DNA of 64,000 nucleotides from Protula sp. h YS-2021 (lineage: Eukaryota; Annelida; Polychaeta; Sabellida; Serpulidae), in NCBI GenBank assembly GCA_949752745.1, contig OX457029.1, forward strand, positions 16,369,956 through 16,433,955, read 5' to 3'. Numbering within the stretch: the first letter of the stretch is position 1; each line of letters begins with the position of its first letter. The position numbers and the translations under genes were made by a program. The notes below the pieces were generated by a model. That model was not told the DNA's origin. It saw only the letters and a program-made list of their open reading frames with translations, and did not search any database. Shown here in pieces: positions 25,070 to 35,399 of the stretch.

Positions 25070-26513
25070 CAGACCTTGTAAAAATTTCCAAATTTTAATA
25101 AATTTCACGAAATTTGAAATTTTTTGAAATATTTCAGAAATTTTTGAAATAAGCCAAATCACACTTTCGGTGTTTCGAATAAAAAGCGCAAGAATTTTGT
25201 ATTTCGACTACGAGGGAACCGGGTAAAGAAATGATAGAAAAATATGGAAGAAATATCGCAAACAGCTATGAAAATGAAACTTGAAACCATTTGTTAAAAC
25301 TTTTAATAACTTTTTAAAATATCATACGGGTTGTTAAAAGCCCGATTGCTCTTTGGTGCAAGACAAGTTTGACATTTAGGCGAAATCTCTTTATCATTTC
25401 TTTCATTTTTTACCCGGTTATTGTATTCGAAACGCAGGAATTTTTGCGCATTTTTATTGGGAACTCCCAAAGTGTGATTTGGCTTATATTTCAAATGAAT
25501 ATTGATGAAAAACATATCTTTACAACATACACTTGTTTTATTTAAAAAAAAAACGTTGAACAAATACAAGGCAGCATCAAATAGTATATACTACCCCAAA
25601 CAAAGCACAACTCAACCGTGTCAGTTTTTGTACGAATTCGCACAGTCAGCGAGCAGTTATAAATTAAAGACATCAGTTCTGGAACAAATTCTGCTGCATC
25701 CTAAAACAGAACGTAAAATCCCAAGGGTATAAAGGAATCTGTTCACATGTGTCAAAAGTTTCACTTTCACTGAAAGGCCTTTTTGTGCCGGTTGATTTAC
25801 CATTTTCAGCTCTGTGTTTTTCACAGTTTTGCAAATGCTTTTATAAGCGTGCTGGATTTGCTTGAATCTCAGCTTCACAATTTTTGCAAACGCTTTTAGC
25901 ATTTTTTTCCGCTGTTTCTAACTTCTCTCATATAATATTTCCATATAGGATTTAATTTCATGCCGGACATTTTAGCTCTTTTAAGTTCTCAATTTTTTTG
26001 CGATCCAGTAGCATGTAGTTATTCAATACCATTTGTAGAATCGAGTAAAACGAAGGGATATTTCTATCTACGCAATGTTAGCATAAGGAACAGAATTCGG
26101 GAAAAGCATCACATGTTGCGCATCGGTTTGTTTAAATAACTGTGTATTTTTGGACCTTTATCGATGATATATATTTCACTTGTTTCTTCTGTGAAGACAC
26201 TGAGACTCCAGGTAGCTTATATGACTGTTGATTTAGAGCACAGATACTGACAGCTGTGAGTAAGCCTGTATCGGATGCGAAAAGCCATATATGGTGTTGG
26301 GGATGGATAGTGTTCGTGGTTTCATCAGTGGGTTTTGGCTAGTAATGGTGAAATTTATATATACAGTTTTGGCGGGATAGACATATGAATATGAAGCGCA
26401 GATTTAGGCGAAATATTAATTTTTAAATCAATGAATTGAATATTTCAGAAAGTTCATTTTTTTTTAATTTTTGCCTTGAAATATTTCATTTGAAATATTT
26501 CATACCAGCCCTG
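25070..26513. mobile_element. non-autonomous hAT-like element
   Basis: Perfect 8-bp target duplication GAAAGCGT at 25062-25069 and 26514-26521. Ends are CAGACCTTGTA at the left and TACCAGCCCTG at the right, an imperfect hAT-type CAGGG(C/N)TGGTA pair; A/T-rich GAAATATTTC motifs repeat inside both ends. No transposase was recognised in the 1444 bp. Confidence 0.75.
25140..25500. repeat. internal hairpin inside the hAT-like element
   Basis: aagccaaatcacactttcgg at about 25152 is answered by an inverted copy ending near 25490 (ccaaagtgtgatttggctta), and the pairing continues through the GGGTAAAGAAATGAT region at 25220 and 25400, giving arms of roughly 100 bp around a ~150-bp loop. Confidence 0.65.
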
Positions 26514-26786
26514 GAAAGCGTCGGTTGTTGCCGGTAAAATATTGCAAAATTTATTTTTACTTTTTCATGCAACAAACTGCATGCTTCCTGGATGTATTTA
26601 TGGTTCTTTCCACATGTTTTGAAAGAAAGCGTAACACAGAAGCTGCATATCATTACCGTGGCACTTTGAGGACCTTTAGCAAACGCTCATAAAGACTGGA
26701 TCGTTTAATCTCGCACAAAATCACGTTATATAGCGAGGAATTAAAGCGCTAAGCCGATCTCCTAGTAGCAAACCACTTCTTGGAAC

Positions 26787-28004
26787 CAGGGCTGGTAAAA
26801 ATCATGATTTTTTAAATTAAAAAATCATGATTTTTGATTTTTTATTTAAATCTGATTTCTTCTACTTCTTTTATTTAAATCACCAAGGAGCTGGAAAAAT
26901 TAGACAACCATACATAGGGCCATTATTTATTGGATTACATGAGTTATGTTTACAATACCTGTTAAGAACCAAAACGTCGCATCTGTTACTAAGATACTGC
27001 TGAATTTTAAAAAGAAAATATGTGGCATTACTGTTATTAATTACTAAATTTTAAATCATATCCAGGGTTCATATCAAACAAACTGCAGTCACAAAGAAAT
27101 GTTATCCATGCGTTAGCGTTCTTGACAATGTTTTTACAGTATTTCTTTCCCTGAATCAGGGACCCTGATTCAAAGACTGATGCAAAATGCGAGTTTTCCA
27201 GCCTTCTCAATACCAAGGCTAAAGCGCAGAGATCCATAGGTCAACTTTATGGGCGCAGGTCAGTTGCTCACTGGTCAGTTCACTGGTCAGTTGCTCACTG
27301 GTCGCTTACTCACCAAATACATGAAAAAAGGTGGTTTGCTCACCAACCCAGTGAGCAACCGACCGGTGAGCAGCTGGTATGGACCCCGAACTTCGTAGTG
27401 CCGAGCTGTCTTTCTTATTCTGCGCTATTGTCTATTGCCGAGAGCAGTTGCAAGGCAATTTTACACAACGATTCGTCGAATTCCGTCCGTCTACCTGCCG
27501 TCCACCAGGTGGACGGTTCAACGTCGTTACTGAACAGGGTAAAGTCGCACGGCGATGTTCCCGCTAGTAGAACGGTGATGGCACGTTCAGCATCGGAATG
27601 AAGTCTTTATATTAGGACTACTGTTTACATTAATACACGTATTTAAAACCTCAATGTCATGGAAAAAGAAACAATACTTTTAGTGCTTTCTCAACCTCCG
27701 ACTCAAAATCACTATAAAAAGTTTCCGTGTGGACTATTATTACCCTTCGATCACCGGTTAATTTCCCTGCGCAAACTGTTTGCTCAAAAGCCAGTTCAGT
27801 TGTTTGAAGTACGCTGCTTAAGTAGTAGATTAAAATCGTGAAAACAACTTAGCACTACGTGGCACCATAAACTGATTCAAACCAAAAGATGTAGGAATCA
27901 GACATACGAAACTAATAGATAATAAAAAAGTGTGTTTTTTCATTATTTTTATTTGAATTTATGACACCTTGATTTAAATTATGATTTAAATCATACGAGC
28001 CCTG
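26787..28004. mobile_element. non-autonomous hAT-like element
   Basis: Perfect 8-bp target duplication CTTGGAAC at 26779-26786 and 28005-28012. Ends are CAGGGCTGGTAAAAATCATG and, at the right, atttaaatcatacgagccctg, the classic hAT CAGGGCT..GTA terminus with ATGATTTAAAT inner repeats. The 1218 bp include a small nested palindrome at 27255-27385 (ggtcagttgctcactggtc against gtgagcaaccgacc). No transposase. Confidence 0.85.
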
Positions 28005-28012
28005 CTTGGAAC

Positions 28013-28245
28013 GGTGGGAGGTGGTGAAAAGTCTTCATGTTTGAGCTGTGGTGATCGCCGCGGCTGGGGTTCGATTCCCAGCCAAGGCAGTGTCACTTTC
28101 GTTTTGCCACTGCAGCACTGGGTAGCCTCGGGTGTACGAACGTAACTTATGTGTTGTCTGAATGCGTCAGACGACGACATCACCGCTGGAAGTCGATAAA
28201 ATGTTGGGACCGATTGTGAAAAAAGGGCGTTCGGAGATGAGAGAT
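28013..28245 (+). repeat. tRNA-derived SINE
   Basis: A Pol III B box (GGTTCGATTCC at about 28066) sits in a stem-like GGCTGGGGTTCGATTCCCAGCC, followed by a tRNA-unrelated body with gtgtcactttcgttttgcc. The hAT-like element inserted right at its left edge. The A box is poorly preserved. Confidence 0.55.
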
Positions 28246-28249
28246 GCGT

Positions 28250-29560
28250 GTGTGCCAGTCTGGCATTGCTAAAGGAGAAGTGCGCAACTGTTTTTCACTC
28301 ATTTATTACCTAAACAACAATACAAGTTAAAACTTAAAAAAAAAACAACACAAAACAATTGTATTCACTTCCGAATTAAATTTGGAACATGCATTATAGA
28401 ATAAAATAAACATGCAAACCAACCAGTAAATGAATCATATTACAGGCTAAAAATCATGTGTCACCAAAGCTTTTCGCACGAAACAGACATCATAATAGGT
28501 TTTCTTCAAACTTAATCTGACTTTTTTAAGGTCAAAATCATTTGGTCACAAATATTACGCATTAATGAGAGTTAGAAAGACTTAAAAGTTTTAGCAAATA
28601 TACCCCAAAAAATAATTGCTTTACAACTGTAAATCAGTTTAAAGTATCACCAACCTGGCTACCAAAACCTATATCTCCAATTAAACCTAACATCTTACTT
28701 GGCCCTTAAAACTACCCAAAAAAAAATCAGATCAACATAATGTGCATCAAAACGCAAATTATATCAAATTGTTTTCCAATGTGTCTTAACTGAACCAAAA
28801 TTTAATCTTTTTACTCAACTCTTCACGCAGCTCTAGTGGCACAAACTGCTGTCAAAATCCAACTTCAGTAAACAAAGGCACAACTGTACCAAAAATTTTA
28901 TTAAAACTACGCTATTTTTATTTTGTATTTTGATCCTAAAAATAATAACGTTTCAACTATAAGTAAGAAATCTAATAGAAAAATTAATCGCAGATTTGTA
29001 CGATCGCAATCCGCCACGAAACGTCCGCACAAAAGTGTATAAAATCTCTTCTGCGCTTCTACCAATCTCAGCTCAACTTAGGGTTAATGTATATCAATAA
29101 GTTGCCGTCGATGATGAGGTCATCAGTCCCGGAGAAAAGTCCCGGAGCCACGGACTGCCGGGCTCCCAGACCTTTCGAACACTTCAGATTTCACTATTGA
29201 GTTTTGTTTTTTTTTGCCCAGCCGACTGTGGGTGTGTGTTTTTATTTATGTTGGGGTTAGTCATGGACTCCCACGAATACGTGCATTGGCTGACCATTCT
29301 AGAAAATGTGCGAATTACATGATGTATTACCTAAGATTTTTAGTCTGTTAGTGCCTTTGTCCGATTTTCGGTTTGCCCATACATTTATCGACTAAAATTT
29401 CTAACATTAGAAGTGATTTTTAGTTGTATTAAAATAAACAGTTATGCATTTATAGCAGTAATATTTTGTGTGTCTGCTGTACTTCCCGAGTTCTTCGTAC
29501 CCATGCAGTTTAAAATACACAAACTAAACGTGGTATACGTGATGCAAAAATGAGGTTTTG
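28250..29560. other. AT-rich, no gene seen
   Basis: Long A/T-rich sequence without an open frame worth noting. A short GC-rich patch (cccggagccacggactgccg) lies at about 29135. Confidence 0.5.
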
Positions 29561-29566
29561 TAATCA

Positions 29567-30009
29567 TAATTCCCGCGGCTCGGATAAAGCACTGGAATGG
29601 CCTGGAATTTTGTAAGAGTCCTGGACAGTCCTGGAAATTAAATTTATAATTAAATAAAATTATTATAACTTGACGATATAGAGTATGATTATATGTATAT
29701 GATAACTTTACAACAATTCATTCTTGTATTATATCATATTTTTTCCTGTGTTGCGTCGGTGGATTTGTAGTCATTTTATGGCTTTCGAATGACATTTGAA
29801 AGTGTCATTTGAAAAGAAATATAGTGATAATTTTTATGATTTAGCACGCCCATTTATCGTATTATATAAAGGGTGAAAACCCTTTTCCCATTCCTGAAAA
29901 TTTTCTTAAATACTCCTGGAAATTTATCTCGAAATGTACTGGAAAGTCCTGGAAATGTGCCTCAAAGAAAAGTCCTGGAATTGTTTGAGTGACAAGCACG
30001 GGAACCCTG
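29567..30009. mobile_element. possible short hAT-like element
   Basis: The right end gacaagcacgggaaccctg and the left end taattcccgcggctcggata are roughly complementary, and GTCCTGGAAAT motifs fill both sub-ends. The flanking octamers TGTAATCA and TGTAATAC agree at six of eight positions. Confidence 0.4.
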
Positions 30010-30017
30010 TGTAATAC

Positions 30018-31226
30018 ATGTCGCCGGTGTTGGGGCAGAGTTTTTCTATACTTAATTTTTTTTCAGTAGACAATGATCCATAAAGTATTCACGTGAATAT
30101 TTTAAGTGGTGTGACGTAAAATCGTGAGCAAGTAGTATTAGTTGACTAAGTAGTAACAGTTGACTAATTGAAACCTATTTTCTGAGATATATTTCGGAAA
30201 ATCTACAAAATCTTAACACATTTTTGGTGGATTGTCAAGCACCATACTTTTAGCAAACAAAACCGCCCAAGAAACCTTGAAAGTAGTTCAAGATGAAAAT
30301 AATGTGAAACACCGCCAAGAAAAAATAAAGAACTTGAGGCTTTTATACCACTGAATTAATACCATTTATGTAAAACACCGTATATTATAACCGCACAGTG
30401 TCATAGCCAGGCAGCAAATGAAGGAAAATGCGATGCATGAATGGACTGCACAGAAGAAGAGCATGCAAACTGATTTAATTTATCCGACGTGTCATTGTAG
30501 ATAAATCTGCTTAGCAGCAGATTTGTCAAACAAAACATTGTTTTAGTTCAAGCACTGAATTAAATAAAAATGAGAATAAATTATGTAATTGAGAATATTT
30601 AAAAATTTTCCTGTGTTATATTTTTCTTTATAAATAAACAAATAACAAGAGATTTTGGGGGAGGGCAGTTAACCGTCGTTAATGTACCGTTTTCACAAAC
30701 CAATTGCAACCCATCCCACCCCACCCCAGCTCTTCGTCGAATCCACAGTATTCCAGTCACCTCAACTTCGGAATATGCAAACTTACTTTTTTAAAACTTT
30801 TTTTCTACAACTTCTAAAATGTGAAAAAGTAGCAAAACGAACCGCTTCCGACTGCACCTTTCAGCAGTGTATAGCAAGTTGCTGGGGGAAATGACATTAT
30901 TGGTGAAATTTTGTGACGGTTTTCTTGTTACAGGAACCCACAGTGACTCACAGCTTTTAACCACACAACGTCGGCTTCTCACACAATAACGTCATAACTC
31001 TCCGTCACTCGTGACGCTATGTTTACAACAGTGTTGTATTTTTCGTCAAGTACGCTGCAGGAGAAATGCTTAACATGCGAAATAAAAAGATATTTTCTCG
31101 TAACTATAAACACCGTGGTTCCTTTAACAGAAGAAACGCTGTTGCTTTAATCCAGCGAACTAAATGAAGTACATGTAAATCAAAACGATTTTTTATTTTT
31201 TTTTTTCCTTTTTTTGGGGGGGGGGC

Positions 31227-31311
<85 letters not shown>

Positions 31312-32261
31312 CTATTAAGGGAAGGGGGAGTAGAGGGTGATCTTCTCAAATATGTGCTTGCTTTGTAAGTACCTGAGCTGTATTTACCTACTTATTAACG
31401 AAGGTACTTAACAAGTGGACAGGCAGCTACTTTACTTTGAAAATGCGTCAGTTGAACCAAGGTATTTTTTAAGTCAGCTAGAGAAAGCAAACAAAATATA
31501 CGCGGGAAAATTTCAGCATATTCTCAGTCACGTGATTAACGCTTGTCAAGTCGAATACTTGCGAAGGGTTTATTGCGGTTGTACGAGACTAATGTTTCGG
31601 ACCTTTTTTTCTCTTCATTGGTCTCTCATTTTGTCTTTACCACTCCTTTGGCCATACTTGGCTCTAGCACCACCGAATTTCGCACACATGTAGTATTTGA
31701 TCTGAAGCTGTGCATCTCACTTTTTGTTTTCGCCTTTGTTTTCGTTTTCACGATCAAAACATGAAGTAAAAACAAGGACAATGATTTTTTTATCACAAAA
31801 ACCAACGCGTAAGGGCAGCAGGAGCATTTCCACAAGGCTCTCACATATGCCAACAGCCACACTGCGTTACAAGCGTGGTGTGTGTTCTATTGGCATGCGC
31901 TAAGTACACTGAACATAGTGACATGCTTATGTTGGTTTAGTAAAAACGAGGCGTAATTGCAAAATTGGTCGTTCAAAATACACTGAATGTTTATGTAAAT
32001 TACCAGCTTCACTTACGCATAATACTTGGTGAGAGTCGGGGGTCGGGGGGGGGGATGCCGGTTCAAGAAGCAAAGCAGTTTCTGTTTTCTGGAGAGTTTT
32101 CGAACTGGCAAAAAAAATTCTTAGAAAGGTTTCGAAATCTGAAAAAATTGGCTTGTCTGCAAAGGAAAGTCAAACCAAAATCATGCTGAAAAGTTTTTAA
32201 AATTCTACACGAAAGGAGAAAGTGATTAAAAAAATATTTTTGGCCAAGTGTTTAATATTTT
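30018..32261. other. no confirmed gene; microsatellite and possible first exon of the TIR-SLOG gene
   Basis: Mostly AT-rich unique sequence. A (TA)n array fills 31228-31308. A 19-base segment at 31443-31461 (ATG, five more codons, then G before gtattt) has a phase that would fit the first recognised exon at 34721; this is only a possibility. Confidence 0.35.
31228..31308. repeat. (TA)n microsatellite
   Basis: About 40 uninterrupted TA units after a poly-G tract. Confidence 0.97.
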
Positions 32262-32529
32262 GACAAATAGGGGGTAAAAATGGCAACAGAAAAAATGGCA
32301 ATGGAAAAAATGGCACATGGAAAAATGGCACAAGGAAATAATGGCATAGTGCAAAGTTTCATTTTTATTTACATTAAAAAACGGAAAACGGAATTTTGAA
32401 ATAAGTTTGGCCGTTTACTTGCAAATCGATTTCACTAAAAAATTCACAAAAATGAACTAACATTAAAAAAAAGTACATTTAATGAAAACTAGTCAAAGCA
32501 ACCCAGGACTGACTTGGGCGGCGTGGGCT

Positions 32530-33050
32530 TCAAACCGGCTCTTGGTACACTTGGTACACTTCTGCGCACTTGACGATGATCGCACGTAAAAGTTCCTGAT
32601 AGGTCTCTTTGTACTTCCGCTGGAGGAGGCCATACATGCATGGAACTGCAGTGTTTCCCAGTGGTATGATGTACAACTGGCAAATCCATGTGGCGCCACA
32701 GCATGATTGCCATCCATGTACCATGTGGTTTGCAGAGGATAAATGAACTAGCGCCTCGCTTGTTGCAAATATTATCACTCTGGCAGCTGCATCGGGACCG
32801 TTGTCACACATCAAAAAATGTTCAGGGTCTGGGCAGCCGTTCGGGTGCATTCACCATCCAGAACCAGGTCATAAACACTGTCCGATTCCGCCAGAATACG
32901 TCCAAGACGCTGATTTCCCAAAGTACAATTAACTGATTCTTCTTTGCAAGATCCGTCCTGGAATCGGCGTCGATATCTCTCATGTGGTGCGTAAATATTT
33001 GCAGCTTTCTCAAAACTCTGTTTGGCCTGTTGCTTATTCCCCTCAGGTAG
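32530..33050 (-). pseudogene. MULE transposase fragment
   Basis: The open piece at 32530-32850 shows ARVIIFATSEALVHLSSANH, then TWICQLYIIPLGNTAVPCMY and LLQRKYKETYQELLRA. This is the Phantom/MULE core pattern: R(I/V)IIFAT before the first catalytic Asp region, a QLYTIHG-like strand, P..Y.LL and a K..TY..LL helix. The DGTF segment with the catalytic Asp reads in another frame (GNHAVAPHGF), so a frameshift is present. Upstream sequence to about 33050 seems to be the preceding helical part. Confidence 0.7.
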
Positions 33051-33109
33051 AACCTGTGGGATATATATGCGATCGACGGCGTGTCGGTCTGTCGGTCGGT
33101 CTGTCGGTG

Positions 33110-33800
33110 TGTCATCAAGAGCTTGTTAACACGATAACTTAAAAACTCCTGCAAGGATTCTCATGAAACTTGGCATATAGCTTCTATAGCAACAAACACA
33201 GATCGGTATTGCAAATGGGCGAGGTTCGTCCAAGGAAAATGGACCAGCTGGACTTAGAAAATTTCAGCTCTTGATTGACTATTGTTAACACGATATCTCA
33301 AGAACAACTGCAAGGGTTTTAATAATGAAACTTGGTGTGTATATTCTGTGCGCACTACCAAGGATCGGTATTGTCAATGGGTTAGGTTGACTCAAGGAAA
33401 ATGAGCCAAATGCACTTTGAAATTTATCAAATTCTGGAAATTATTCAGCATCGGAATGAGTTTGTTAACAAGATATCTCAAGAACAACTGCAAGGATTTT
33501 AATGAAACTTGGTGTGTATTTTTTGTTGGCACTAACAAGGATCGGTATTGTCGATGGGTTAGGGTTGCCCAAGGAAAAAGAGCCAAATGCACTTTGAAAT
33601 TTACCAAAGCCTGGAAATTTTTCAGCATCGGAATGAGTTTGTTAACACGATATCTCAAGAACAACTGCAAGAATTTTAATGAAACCTGGTATGTAGCTTC
33701 TATGGGAACAGAGATCGGTATTGTAAATGGGCCAGGTTCGTCCAAGGAAAATGCACCAACTGGACTTGGAAAATTTCAGTTCTTGATTGACTATTGATGG
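33110..33800. repeat. ~160-bp tandem repeats, about 4 copies
   Basis: Units contain gttaacacgatatctcaaga, acaactgcaag, tgaaacttggtgtgta, gatcggtattgt and ccaaggaaaatg. A short run of gtcggt(c/g) repeats (33081-33110) precedes them. Open frames on both strands are products of the repetition. Confidence 0.85.
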
Positions 33801-33889
33801 CCGTGTTTAACTGATGGAAGGCCTGTGGGGAATATGTGGGCTATGCACACTGCTCTAAATTTCATCTGTGCGCGGCATTTGGCAGCAGT

Positions 33890-34093
33890 CACTTTCACGT
33901 CGCTTGGGTCATGGTTGTGTTCCTTTAACAGAATAGGATTTTCCAATCATACTGAAGTGTTCAGAACAGCTTTGCAGCCTGTAGTACGTCTGACGCATCT
34001 CCACATTATGTAATTTGGTGTAGATATCTGCTTGGTGTGCATAAAACCATTCAGACACAGCTTCTGACCACCTTTATTGGTGGTTATCACTTC
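33890..34093 (-). pseudogene. FLYWCH zinc-finger fragment of the MULE
   Basis: Residues read EVITTNKGGQKLCLNGF, then IMWRC.RRTTGCKAVLNTS, followed in a shifted frame by EHNHDPSD. GG..L...G(F/Y), W(R)C and GC(K)A.L then H(N)H is the FLYWCH pattern common at the N-terminus of animal MULE transposases. Confidence 0.7.
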
Positions 34094-34720
34094 TATTTCG
34101 AGGATTTTCAAATAAAAATCCGGCCATATATAGGGCATCTGAAGCATCAGGTTTCCACTAATCGCAGCCGGAGTACTTTTTGATACAAACAGGGTTTGGC
34201 TGCAAACACTCGAAATTGACTTAAAAACGATGTACACGGGGATTAGGATTAAGATAAGTGTCGCACTTTCAGATAGGCAGGGACACTGAAAGGATTTTTC
34301 TGTGGTCTTGAGTCGGACTGTAAGACACATGCCTTGTTGGTATTGAACTTGATTGAACTCCGGAGTAGTGTCGGAAGTTGCAAATTAGACAAAAAAAAAG
34401 GGGGTTGCCATTTTTCCGTTTTTTGTACTGTGCCATTTTCTCCTTGTGTCATTTTTTTCCATTGCCCATTCTTTCCGTTGTCATTTTTCCCTACACCCGA
34501 TAAATAGGTTCTCGTTTGTTCTCACTCTATTTAATGCGGTGTTTTTAATAGTATAAATAATCAGTGTGATTTTCGATGGGTTTCTGGCCCCCCCCCCCAC
34601 CTTGAAACGCAGGACCCGCACGAAAACCTGGCGGCTTGAACCGGGCCACCGTCAATTTTCAGGCCATTCGGATAAAGAATATAAAAGACCGTGTTAATTA
34701 ACGTGTTTCGTGGATTGCAG

Positions 34721-35399
34721 AAGGAGGTACACACATAACTGTGGGTTTGACGACCGAGGCGTGTGTATCAGATTCAAATGCTGATGTTCCGCTGGGGATA
34801 TGCAGCATTCCTGACGTCAGCCTGAGCTTGGAGAAGCTTCGCGACAGGCTGAAGACATCGCTGCCAGCATTGCCAGAACGCTTCCAATTTATCACTGAAA
34901 GAGGGTACGAACTATATATGCACTGTGATTAAAAAGCAACACTGGGCGTATTCGGTATAGAATAGACCGTACAAAGATCTTATAGCTAGTGCTTTAGTCC
35001 ATGAGTTTAAAGTGGAATTTTTGTGATGTACTGATCGTGTCTGCATTAAACAAAGTGCCATTTTTAGGTTGTATTAAGTCACAAACAATCACTTGGCATA
35101 AACGATCACCTAGCCTAAATGATCATATAGCAAAAACAGTCACTTGACATAAACGATCACTTACCAGAAACCAATCATTTCTCATAGGCCTGTGGTGATG
35201 TTGAGGTGAAATTTAAAAAGAAAAGAAAATAACAGATCAGAAGAAAACTTATATTATCGTTTAGCTTGGGAGAGTCACTGTTATTCAGTCATGTGTCTTT
35301 GGTTCCACAGATGGCCCGTTTTAGAGAGCCAGGAATCAGAAATACACCTCACCTACATTCTATCAAAGAGGCTTCATGTCAGAATAAAAACCACATACG
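34721..35399 (+). CDS. exons 1-2: first N-terminal module
   Basis: Exon 34721-34904 follows ggattgcag and ends at the donor agg/gtacga; exon 35311-35399 follows ggttccacag and ends tacg/gtaaga. Together they encode a beta strand (ITVGLTTEA), a helix (LEKLRDRLKTSL), LPERFQFITERG and GWPVLESQE, then HVRIK. The split codon at the junction gives the Gly of GWP. The layout (strand, helix, F.F strand, GWP...QE, strand) hints at a ubiquitin-like fold, but I do not recognise the family. The 3' half of the second exon and its splice site are the founder of the 60-bp minisatellite that follows. Confidence 0.75.

Larger units (their letters stand above)
32271..34498 (-). mobile_element. MULE-type DNA transposon with FLYWCH and transposase remnants
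   Basis: Ends are GGGGTAAAAATGGCAAC at the left and, on the reverse strand, GGGTGTAGGGAAAAATGACAAC at the right; both sub-ends repeat A-rich units around AAAATGGCA(A/C). Flanking 9-mers GACAAATAG (32262-32270) and GATAAATAG (34499-34507) differ at one base, and 9 bp is the usual MULE target duplication length. The minus strand holds a FLYWCH-like finger and a MULE transposase fragment in the expected order. The ~160-bp repeats at 33110-33800 split the two parts. Confidence 0.8.

Noticed and set aside
33392..33797. Frames of 117-126 codons on both strands
   Set aside because: They come from ~160-bp tandem repeats inside the MULE.
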